Of a DNA stretch of 11,255 nt, positions 6,036-10,830 are shown piece by piece. Positions within the stretch are counted from its first letter, which is position 1; each line of letters opens with the position of its first letter. Source of the DNA: an uncultured Rhodocyclaceae bacterium. GTDB lineage: Bacteria > Pseudomonadota > Gammaproteobacteria > Burkholderiales > Rhodocyclaceae. The notes beneath the pieces are model-generated. The model had not been told where the DNA came from, did no database searches, and saw nothing but the letters and a program-made list of their open reading frames with translations. Where the stretch lies: NCBI GenBank assembly GCA_903950295.1, contig CAJBAP010000134.1, forward strand, positions 1 to 11,255. The letters run 5' to 3'. Made by a program: the position numbers and the translations under genes.

Positions 6036-7082
6036 ATGGCCCTTTCCGCCGACGATGTCAGCATGGCCCTGTTCTGCGACTTCGAGAACATTGCCCTGGG
6101 CGTACGTGACGCCCAATATGAAAAATTCGACATCAAACCTGTGCTCGAACGCTTGCTGCTCAAGGGCAGCATCGTCGTCAAGAAAGCCTACTGCGACTGG
6201 GATCGCTACAAGAGTTTCAAGGCGACGATGCACGAGGCCAATTTCGAGCTGATCGAAATCCCGCATGTGCGCCAGTCGGGCAAAAACTCCGCCGACATCC
6301 GCATGGTGGTCGACGCGCTCGATCTCTGTTACACCAAGACGCACGTCAATACCTTCGTCATCATCAGCGGTGATTCCGATTTCTCGCCGCTGGTCTCGAA
6401 GCTGCGCGAGAACGCCAAGCGCGTCATCGGCGTCGGCGTCAAGCAATCGACCTCCGACCTGCTCATCGCCAACTGCGACGAATTCATCTACATCGACGAT
6501 CTCGTGCGCAAGCGCCAGCGCGACAGTGCCGACAAGCAGAGCCGCAAACCCGGTGGCACAGGGGACCCACAGGACCAGGAAGCGCGCCGAATCAAGGGCA
6601 TCGAGATGGCGGTCACCACGCTGGAAGCCATGCTGGAAGATCGTGCCGAAGATGAGCGTGTCTGGGCTTCGGTGCTCAAAGAGGCCATCAAGCGCCGCAA
6701 TCCTGGTTTCAACGAATCCTATTTTGGCTACCGCACGCTAGGTGCGATGCTCGAAGATGCCCATAAACGCGGATTGCTTGAATTCGGCCGCGAGAACAAC
6801 AGCGCCTACGTAAAGCGGCGGCAGCCCGGCACCCTGCCTGTTCAGGGCGAAAACGAAGCACCCGTTGCCGTCCCGCCAGCGCCGACTTTTATGGAAGATG
6901 CGGAGCGGCCCACGCCCGTTGCTGCTGAGACAGCCCCCGCCGAACCAACACGCCGGCGCCGTTCGCGCAGCCGTAAAACCGCCACCGAGACAAGCGCCGA
7001 AGTTGCGCCGGCACCGGTTGCCAAGCCTGCCCGCAAGCCGCGTGCACCCCGTCGCAAGAAGGTGGAAGCGCCGGATGCCTGA
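6036..7082 (+). CDS. NYN-domain (LabA/PIN-like) protein with C-terminal OST-HTH/LOTUS domain
   Basis: A 348-residue predicted ribonuclease-like protein. The NYN domain covers about 8-158, with the acidic active-site set ALFCDFENI (Asp15), NSADIRMVVDAL (Asp87, Asp93) and IISGDSDFSPLV (Asp113, Asp115). An OST-HTH/LOTUS RNA-binding domain follows at about 186-262 (ETVTT-type helix IEMAVTTLEAMLED, then ASVLKEAIKRRNPGF, TLGAMLEDAHKRGLLEF). The tail (about 265-348) is low-complexity, Ala/Pro- and Arg/Lys-rich (RRRRSRSRKTA, KPRAPRRKK), probably nucleic-acid-contacting. Residues 277-285 (VAVPPAPTF) are encoded by dispersed-repeat copy 4. The ribosome-binding site AAAGGAA (6024-6030) is strong. Its end overlaps the aroE start by eight bases. 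Homologues with this domain pair are widespread in bacteria; their RNA targets are unknown. Confidence 0.88.
   Translation: MALSADDVSMALFCDFENIALGVRDAQYEKFDIKPVLERLLLKGSIVVKKAYCDWDRYKSFKATMHEANFELIEIPHVRQSGKNSADIRMVVDALDLCYTKTHVNTFVIISGDSDFSPLVSKLRENAKRVIGVGVKQSTSDLLIANCDEFIYIDDLVRKRQRDSADKQSRKPGGTGDPQDQEARRIKGIEMAVTTLEAMLEDRAEDERVWASVLKEAIKRRNPGFNESYFGYRTLGAMLEDAHKRGLLEFGRENNSAYVKRRQPGTLPVQGENEAPVAVPPAPTFMEDAERPTPVAAETAPAEPTRRRRSRSRKTATETSAEVAPAPVAKPARKPRAPRRKKVEAPDA
6866..6889 (-). repeat. Dispersed 24-bp repeat, copy 4 (inside the NYN gene)
   Basis: Exact match to the 24-bp consensus on the minus strand. It lies in the disordered tail-coding part of the NYN/LOTUS gene and is read in frame as VAVPPAPTF on the + strand. 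Confidence 0.9.
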
Positions 7083-7893
7083 TCGCTACGCCGTCTTCGG
7101 CAATCCCATCTCGCACAGCCAGTCGCCGCGCATCCACGCCCTGTTCGCCGCGCAGACAGCGCAGGACATGAGCTACGAGGCAGTGTTGGCACCGCCGGAT
7201 GGATTTGCCGTTGCCGTGGCGAATTTCGTCGCGGCCGGCGGCCGGGGTGCCAATGTCACCGTGCCCTTCAAGGAAGAAGCCTTCCGCCTGGCAACGCGAC
7301 GCACCTCGCGCGCCCAAGCGGCCGGCGCAGTCAACACCCTGACTTTCGCTGGCGCCGTCATCAATGGTGATAATACCGATGGAGCGGGACTGGTGCGCGA
7401 TCTCAAGTCCAACCTCGGCTTCGACCCCGCAGGGAAACGCATCCTGCTGCTGGGTGCTGGCGGCGCGGCGCGTGGGGTGATCCTGCCCCTGCTACAGGAA
7501 CGCCCTGCTGCGCTGACCATTGCCAACCGCACCGAAGAAAAAGCCTTCCGGCTCGCGCTCGAATTTGCCGGCCATATCAAGGCGGGGTGCACTCTGCCCG
7601 AGGCCTGTGGTTTTGGGCAACTCGCCGGGCAGGAATTCGATCTCGTTATCAATGCCACCTCGACGGGCCTTGCCGATATCGCCCTGCCGTTGCCGCCACG
7701 CCTGTTCGCCGTGCGCGGGTTGGCCTACGAAATGGTCTATGGCCGTGAAACGCCTTTCATAAAACAGGCGCGTGCCGCCAGTTGTCGAGTTGCCGATGGC
7801 CTCGGCATGCTGGTCGAGCAGGCGGCGGAAGCTTTTCAACTCTGGCGTGGCGTGCGGCCGCAGACCGGATCGGTACTGGCTACCCTGCGCTAG
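7075..7893 (+). CDS. aroE: Shikimate dehydrogenase (NADP+)
   Basis: A 272-residue enzyme of the shikimate pathway (3-dehydroshikimate to shikimate with NADPH), cytoplasmic. The shikimate-binding motif is FGNPISHSQSP (8-18). The catalytic pair is Lys66 (NVTVPFKEEA) and Asp102 (NGDNTDGAG), as in E. coli. The Rossmann loop is GAGGAARG (127-134), and NRTEEKA (151-157) gives NADP specificity. INATSTGL and the late GLGMLVEQAAEAFQLWRG complete the family pattern. I start at ATG 7075, which has AAGGTGGA at 7059-7066 and begins with the expected MPDRYAVFGNP. The frame is open further upstream, but that part is the other-frame reading of the NYN tail. Start overlaps the NYN stop, so the two are coupled. 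Its end is 26 bp from the convergent tumA stop, the left edge of the second accessory block. Confidence 0.97.
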   Translation: MPDRYAVFGNPISHSQSPRIHALFAAQTAQDMSYEAVLAPPDGFAVAVANFVAAGGRGANVTVPFKEEAFRLATRRTSRAQAAGAVNTLTFAGAVINGDNTDGAGLVRDLKSNLGFDPAGKRILLLGAGGAARGVILPLLQERPAALTIANRTEEKAFRLALEFAGHIKAGCTLPEACGFGQLAGQEFDLVINATSTGLADIALPLPPRLFAVRGLAYEMVYGRETPFIKQARAASCRVADGLGMLVEQAAEAFQLWRGVRPQTGSVLATLR

Positions 7894-7919
7894 CGTTCGG
7901 CCCCTGGAATGCTGCCACG

Positions 7920-8267
7920 CTATGCAGCCTGCAACAGAAACTCGACTTTCACAGCTTCAAATGGGAATACGACACGACCATCTGCCGTGCGGTCAAGGAC
8001 CCCAGCGTTAAGGAGCGCCGTAACATCGCCGTGGACGGCCTTAACATCGCGCCCGGCACGGCGCGCAGCTTCGCGGATTGACACCGGACCTACCCCGCAG
8101 AGCGCCTTAAGCAATTCCCACCGTTTTTGGGTTAGCACTCGCCAAAGCAATTCCGGGGTAGCGAAGCTGATGCGCGCAGACTTCTGCGGCTTACCTGTCT
8201 TCCAGGCATGTGCAAAATCCGCCATCGAATCTGCTGGCGCTCGCACATCAAGGGTTACGGTTTTCAT
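7920..8267 (-). CDS. tumA: TumA-type HTH antitoxin (HVO_A0114-like), copy 1
   Basis: A 115-residue protein with a winged HTH in its second half: PELLWRVLTQKRWELLKALCGVGPVSIREAARRAGRDVKAVHGDVTALLNAGVLDRTADGRVVFP. This pattern is typical of the DNA-binding partner of TumE (DUF6516) toxins, where it is thought to act as antitoxin and autorepressor. It aligns along its length with the second copy at 9698-10060 (shared WRVL/FRLL, RW..L.AL, RE.AR..GRD....., DV.AL...G). ATG at 8267 has AGGTGG upstream and overlaps the toxin end by 20 bp, the usual toxin-first arrangement here. It is convergent with aroE, with only 26 bp between stops and no clear terminator. Function by homology only. Confidence 0.8.
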   Translation of the reverse strand: MKTVTLDVRAPADSMADFAHAWKTGKPQKSARISFATPELLWRVLTQKRWELLKALCGVGPVSIREAARRAGRDVKAVHGDVTALLNAGVLDRTADGRVVFPFEAVKVEFLLQAA

Positions 8268-8544
8268 GGTTCCACCTCGCTATGTCATTCTGGAAATTGG
8301 CAATCAATTGCTCCGGTGTCGTGAACACGTAGGCGCTTTCCTTTCCACCAAAATGCCGGTGATCGCCTTTTCCAACCTCGTTGTCGTAGCGCAAAACGCA
8401 TTCTCCGCGCACGACATACGCCAGCCTGTATTTGAACCTATGTAACGACCCCTCGACTGGCTTTGAAAGGCGCCACAGTACCAATTCTGCAAACGCCAAC
8501 TCGGAGTAGGCGATGCGTGTGGAGATGAGTTCAACAGCTTTCAT
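8248..8544 (-). CDS. tumE: TumE-type toxin (DUF6516), copy 1
   Basis: A 98-residue small protein of the TumE/DUF6516 toxin family. The conserved centre is HRFKYRLAYVVRGECVLRYDNEVGKGDHRH, followed by ESAYVFTTPEQLIANF; the GKGDHRH cluster is the likely functional site. I start at ATG 8544 (MKAVELI), not at the upstream in-frame TTG 8589. The second TumE also begins MKA, and a TTGACA-17-CACGAT promoter ends seven bases before this ATG. That leaves essentially no leader and no ribosome-binding site. It is coupled to tumA by a 20-bp overlap. It lies directly downstream (on the minus strand) of the attC site and could be a second cassette of the same array. Mechanism of toxicity is not readable from sequence. 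Confidence 0.8.
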   Translation of the reverse strand: MKAVELISTRIAYSELAFAELVLWRLSKPVEGSLHRFKYRLAYVVRGECVLRYDNEVGKGDHRHFGGKESAYVFTTPEQLIANFQNDIARWNHENRNP

Positions 8545-8551
8545 GTTGGAG

Positions 8552-8580
8552 ATCGTGCCAACATTCGCAGCCGTTGTCAA
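8552..8580 (-). promoter_or_regulatory. Predicted promoter of tumEA copy 1 (leaderless geometry)
   Basis: On the minus strand TTGACA (8575-8580), a 17-bp spacer and CACGAT (8552-8557), then seven bases and the ATG at 8544. Transcription should begin at or next to the start codon. The TTGACAAC string is shared with the promoters of tumEA copy 2 and the HTH-nucleotidyltransferase operon. Confidence 0.55.
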
Positions 8581-8611
8581 TAACTCCAACGATCATGTGC
8601 TGCCGCAAGGG

Positions 8612-8683
8612 GCCTAACGTGCTAAGTGAGGGGCGCGCAGCCGGCTTGCCGGCGAAGCGACCCTCTGGAGCGATAAGTTAGAC
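8612..8683 (-). other. Integron-type attC recombination site (72 bp)
   Basis: On the minus strand the site opens with GTCTAAC (R'' box, RYYYAAC) at 8677-8683 and closes with GTTAGGC (R' box, GTTRRRY) at 8612-8618. These end boxes pair at six of seven positions. Inside, GAGGG/CCCTC and a GCCGGC-TT-GCCGGC stem (8640-8653) make an imperfect hairpin with unpaired stretches, as expected of attC. The HigA-type antitoxin stop TAA lies within the R'' box, the classic gene-attC junction of a cassette. No integrase gene or attI is in the window. Confidence 0.75.
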
Positions 8684-8983
8684 ATGCACGGCTTGGGCTA
8701 CCAACTTGACGCCCAGCGCTGCGCATACTCGGCTTACGGTGTCGAAGCGTGGTTGTGCATCCGGACGCAGCGCCTTGTATAGCGCCTCGCGTGTAATACC
8801 TGACGCCTTTGCGATTTCGCTCATGCCGCGCGCACGTGCGATGTCACCCAAGGCGGCTGCCAGCAGTGCCGGGTCGTTAGCGGTGAGAATGTCAGTGAGA
8901 TAGGCCGCGATAGCCTCTTCGCTGCCGAGATAGGGCGCGGCGTCGAATTCGGTTAGTTCGGCAACCTTGATACGTTTGGTCAT
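8678..8983 (-). CDS. higA: HigA-type addiction-module antidote (HTH)
   Basis: A 101-residue antitoxin of the 'putative addiction module antidote' family. The N terminus (MTKRIKVAELTEFDAAPYLGSEEAIAAYLTDIL) is the family-specific leader. The XRE-like HTH follows at about 45-75 (ALGDIARARGMSEIAKASGITREALYKAL), then FDTVSRVCAALGVKLV. It should bind its toxin and repress the operon. Start ATG 8983 has GGAG in ACTGGAGAAATAGCC. It sits 14 bp after the toxin stop, giving the toxin-first order of HigBA systems. The stop codon TAA is part of the attC R'' box (GTCTAAC), so the gene fills its cassette to the end. Symbol is by family resemblance. Confidence 0.88.
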   Translation of the reverse strand: MTKRIKVAELTEFDAAPYLGSEEAIAAYLTDILTANDPALLAAALGDIARARGMSEIAKASGITREALYKALRPDAQPRFDTVSRVCAALGVKLVAQAVHV

Positions 8984-8997
8984 GGCTATTTCTCCAG

Positions 8998-9291
8998 TCA
9001 GTCCAGCAGCGCAGCCAATGTCTTGGCGTGCTTGATATCCCGCTTCTGAGTGCGCTTTGATCCGCCAGCGAGCAAGACGATCACTTGCGTGCCGTGTTGA
9101 GCGAAATACACGCGCCAGCCGGCACCCAAGTGAATGCGAAGTTCCGATACGCCTTCGCCAACCGGCTCGACATCACCCATCAATCCTAATTCCAAGCGCT
9201 TGAGTCGGGCGATTACTACGCTGCGAACGGTTATGTCAGGTAGTGCGTCAAGCCAAGCGGAAAACTGAGGAAGAGGTTTTAGCGAGAACAT
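8998..9291 (-). CDS. higB: HigB/RelE-superfamily toxin (addiction-module killer, Gp49-like)
   Basis: A 97-residue RelE/ParE-superfamily toxin of the 'putative addiction module killer' type. It shows FSAWLDALPDITVRSVVIARLKRLELGLMGDVEPVGEGVSELRIHLGAGWRVYF, with the conserved EPVGEGVSELRI-x-GxGWRVYF strand, and the end VIVLLAGGSKRTQKRDIKHAKTLA, where the basic K-R-T-Q-K-x-D-I segment is typical. Relatives are ribosome-dependent mRNA interferases. ATG 9291 has no clear ribosome-binding site. The predicted -10 ends only five bases upstream, so the transcript is probably leaderless. It forms the first gene of the attC cassette with the antitoxin. Target specificity is not visible. Confidence 0.87.
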   Translation of the reverse strand: MFSLKPLPQFSAWLDALPDITVRSVVIARLKRLELGLMGDVEPVGEGVSELRIHLGAGWRVYFAQHGTQVIVLLAGGSKRTQKRDIKHAKTLAALLD

Positions 9292-9296
9292 CGATG

Positions 9297-9325
9297 ATCG
9301 TAATCGAACGATTACACAATGTCAA
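9297..9325 (-). promoter_or_regulatory. higBA promoter with inverted-repeat operator in the spacer
   Basis: On the minus strand TTGACA (9320-9325), a 17-bp spacer and TACGAT (9297-9302). A perfect inverted repeat, arms GTAATCG and CGATTAC around two bases (9300-9315), covers the spacer and part of the -10. This fits autorepression by the antitoxin (inference). Confidence 0.65.
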
Positions 9326-9340
9326 ATAACACTGGAGTGA

Positions 9341-9364
9341 AAAGTCGGCGCTGGCGGGACGGCG
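9341..9364 (+). repeat. Dispersed 24-bp repeat, copy 5
   Basis: Perfect 20-bp core with leading AAA; only the last base differs (G). It sits between the divergent higBA and tumEA-2 promoters, in direct orientation with copy 6. Confidence 0.9.
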
Positions 9365-9377
9365 TGTGTTGTTATTG

Positions 9378-9406
9378 TTGACAACATTTGTCAGCCGAGG
9401 TTAGAT
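9378..9406 (+). promoter_or_regulatory. Predicted promoter of tumEA copy 2 with palindrome over -35
   Basis: TTGACA (9378-9383), a 17-bp spacer and TTAGAT (9401-9406), then seven bases to ATG 9414: the same geometry as tumEA copy 1. The -35 lies within TGTTGACAACA (9376-9386), a palindrome with five-base arms, a possible operator. Confidence 0.5.
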
Positions 9407-9413
9407 GCGAACC

Positions 9414-9701
9414 ATGAAGGCAACCCTGATCTATCGCTTCGAGCAGGATTACGACGACGGTGCAATGGTGCGGATGGTGATCTGGAAGGTTTCTGCCCCG
9501 GTGCCGCCCGCCGCGCATTCCTTCAAATACCGCTTGGTTTATCTGGAAAATGGACATCGGGTGGTCGGGTTCGACAACGAACGTGGCAAAGGCGATCACC
9601 GCCATGCGGGAAAACTTGAGAGCCCTTATGCCTTTGTGGATGTGGCAACGCTGGTGAGCGATTTTGTCGTTGCCGTCAAAGACAGGAGAAACGCGCGATG
9701 A
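9414..9701 (+). CDS. tumE: TumE-type toxin (DUF6516), copy 2
   Basis: A 95-residue homologue of the toxin at 8248-8544, sharing HSFKYRLVYL, a YDNE/FDNE-like FDNERGKGDHRH and ESPYAFVD, so it belongs to the same TumE/DUF6516 family. It is clearly diverged, so the two pairs are not a recent duplication. I prefer ATG 9414 (MKATLIYRF): it aligns with MKA of the other copy and places the start seven bases after the -10. ATG 9405 (adding MRT) lies inside the predicted -10 but has GAGG four bases upstream, so it stays possible. The stop overlaps the antitoxin start. The pair sits between two direct copies of the dispersed repeat. Confidence 0.8.
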   Translation: MKATLIYRFEQDYDDGAMVRMVIWKVSAPVPPAAHSFKYRLVYLENGHRVVGFDNERGKGDHRHAGKLESPYAFVDVATLVSDFVVAVKDRRNAR

Positions 9702-10060
9702 GAACACTAACGATCCGAATCGAGTCCGATGCCTCCGATGCGCTGGCGCGTGCCGGGCAGGCTTTTGTTGCGGCTTGGAAATCTGATGGCTATACGGGGG
9801 AAACCCTCAGCTTCGAATCGCCCGCCGCTCTGTTTCGCTTGTTGTCACCGACGCGCTGGAGTGTGCTGTCGGCCTTGCAGTCGCGCGGCAGCAGCGGGTT
9901 GCGGGAGCTTGCCCGGCACATGGGGCGCGACCCAAGTTCAGTGCTGCGCGACGTGAATGCCCTGATGGAGCGTGGCTTGATCGAGAAAGACGAGGCAGGG
10001 CGACTCTTCGTGCCCTACGCGCGGATACACACCGAGTTCGATCTGGCAAAAGCAGCCTGA
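9698..10060 (+). CDS. tumA: TumA-type HTH antitoxin (HVO_A0114-like), copy 2
   Basis: A 120-residue partner of the preceding toxin. The N-terminal half (MRTLTIRIESDASDALARAGQAFVAAWKS) probably binds TumE. The C-terminal half is a winged HTH: LFRLLSPTRWSVLSALQSRGSSGLRELARHMGRDPSSVLRDVNALMERGLIEKDEAGRLFVPYARIHTEFDL, colinear with the copy at 7920-8267. ATG 9698 overlaps the toxin stop (ATGA) and has AGGAGA at 9684-9689, so unlike the toxin it has a good ribosome-binding site. That is consistent with the antitoxin being made efficiently. Only four bases separate its stop from repeat copy 6, and mtgA starts 12 bases after that repeat. Confidence 0.82.
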   Translation: MRTLTIRIESDASDALARAGQAFVAAWKSDGYTGETLSFESPAALFRLLSPTRWSVLSALQSRGSSGLRELARHMGRDPSSVLRDVNALMERGLIEKDEAGRLFVPYARIHTEFDLAKAA

Positions 10061-10064
10061 GACA

Positions 10065-10088
10065 AAAGTCGGCGCTGGCGGGACGGCA
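10065..10088 (+). repeat. Dispersed 24-bp repeat, copy 6
   Basis: Exact match to the 24-bp consensus. It directly abuts an ATG (10089) of the mtgA reading frame and fills the whole gap between tumA copy 2 and mtgA. Confidence 0.92.
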
Positions 10089-10100
10089 ATGAGGGCGCCG

Positions 10101-10799
10101 ATGGCGAGAAAAGGCAGGAGCTGGCTGATACGCCTTCTGACGGGAGCAGCGTTCCTGTTGCTGCTCTGGCAGGGCTGGTATCTCGGCTGGGTGGTCTGGT
10201 GGCGTTACGTCGATCCGGGCCAGACCAGTTTCATGGCGATGCGTCTCGACATGCTGCGCGAAAAGAATCCCAAGGCCGAATTGCAGCAGCGCTGGGTTCC
10301 CTACGCGAAAATTTCGCTGCAGCTGAAGCGTGCCGTCATTGCTGCCGAGGACGACAAGTTCATCGACCACGAGGGCTTCGATTGGGAAGGCATCCAGAAG
10401 GCCCTCGAAAAAAATCAGAAGAAAGGCAAAGTGGTGGCAGGCGGTTCGACCATCAGCCAGCAACTCGCCAAGAATCTGTTCCTCTCGGGCGACAAAACGC
10501 CCTGGCGCAAGGCGCAGGAGGCGCTGATTACCGTCTGGCTCGAGTTGTTGTGGGACAAGCGGCGGATTCTGGAGGTCTATCTGAATGTCGTGGAGTGGGG
10601 TGACGGCGTGTTCGGTGCCGAGGCGGCTGCGCAACGCTATTTCGGCAGCAGCGCCGACCAGCTTGCCGCCGAACAATCCGCGCGGCTGGCCGTGATGCTG
10701 CCATCACCACGCAAGTTCGAGAAGAATCCGTATTCCGCCTATATGAATCAGCGCACGCAACAAATCCTTACACGCATGCAGCATTCTGCGGTGCCTTGA
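10101..10799 (+). CDS. mtgA: Monofunctional biosynthetic peptidoglycan glycosyltransferase
   Basis: GT51 enzyme that polymerises lipid II into glycan strands at the periplasmic face of the inner membrane. It has 232 residues from ATG 10101, typical for MtgA. A single N-terminal anchor (LIRLLTGAAFLLLLWQGWYLGWVVWW) is followed by the GT51 motifs. Motif 1 is RAVIAAEDDKFIDHEGFDW with the catalytic Glu in AED. Motif 2 is GGSTISQQLAKNLFL. Motif 3 is RKAQEALITVWLE, then KRRILEVYLNVVEWGDGVFG, and AAQRYFG. ATG 10101 has GAGGG at 10091-10095, five bases upstream. ATG 10089 is an in-frame alternative that starts immediately after repeat copy 6 and adds four residues. With only 40 bp after the tumA stop, and the repeat in that gap, no own promoter is evident. 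Confidence 0.93.
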   Translation: MARKGRSWLIRLLTGAAFLLLLWQGWYLGWVVWWRYVDPGQTSFMAMRLDMLREKNPKAELQQRWVPYAKISLQLKRAVIAAEDDKFIDHEGFDWEGIQKALEKNQKKGKVVAGGSTISQQLAKNLFLSGDKTPWRKAQEALITVWLELLWDKRRILEVYLNVVEWGDGVFGAEAAAQRYFGSSADQLAAEQSARLAVMLPSPRKFEKNPYSAYMNQRTQQILTRMQHSAVP

Positions 10800-10814
10800 A
10801 GGCGGCGCTGGGCG

Positions 10815-10820
10815 TAGAAT
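10815..10820 (+). promoter_or_regulatory. Possible -10 box (TAGAAT) of the Mg transporter gene
   Basis: TAGAAT lies ten bases before ATG 10831, in the 31-bp gap after mtgA. A -35 is not convincing. It resembles the placement of TAAAAT before the TonB-like gene. Confidence 0.35.
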
Positions 10821-10830
10821 CGCCGACGCC

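Noticed and set aside
6865..7074. Upstream extension of the aroE frame
   Set aside because: It reads through the Arg-rich tail of the NYN gene in another frame; AroE proteins start at MPDRYAVFGNP, which has its own ribosome-binding site.
7894..7919. Possible degenerate attC box or terminator between aroE and tumA-1
   Set aside because: GCCGAAC is one mismatch from an R'' box, but there is no second box or stem; no GC stem with T-run is present either.
9399..9407. GTTAGATGC, identical to a common integron core-site string
   Set aside because: It overlaps the tumE-2 -10 region, and no partner RYYYAAC box with an intervening hairpin is found at attC distance on either side.
10802..10812. A seventh, partial repeat copy (GCGGCGCTGGG)
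   Set aside because: Only about ten bases match and it diverges after CTGG; too short to separate from chance in GC-rich DNA.
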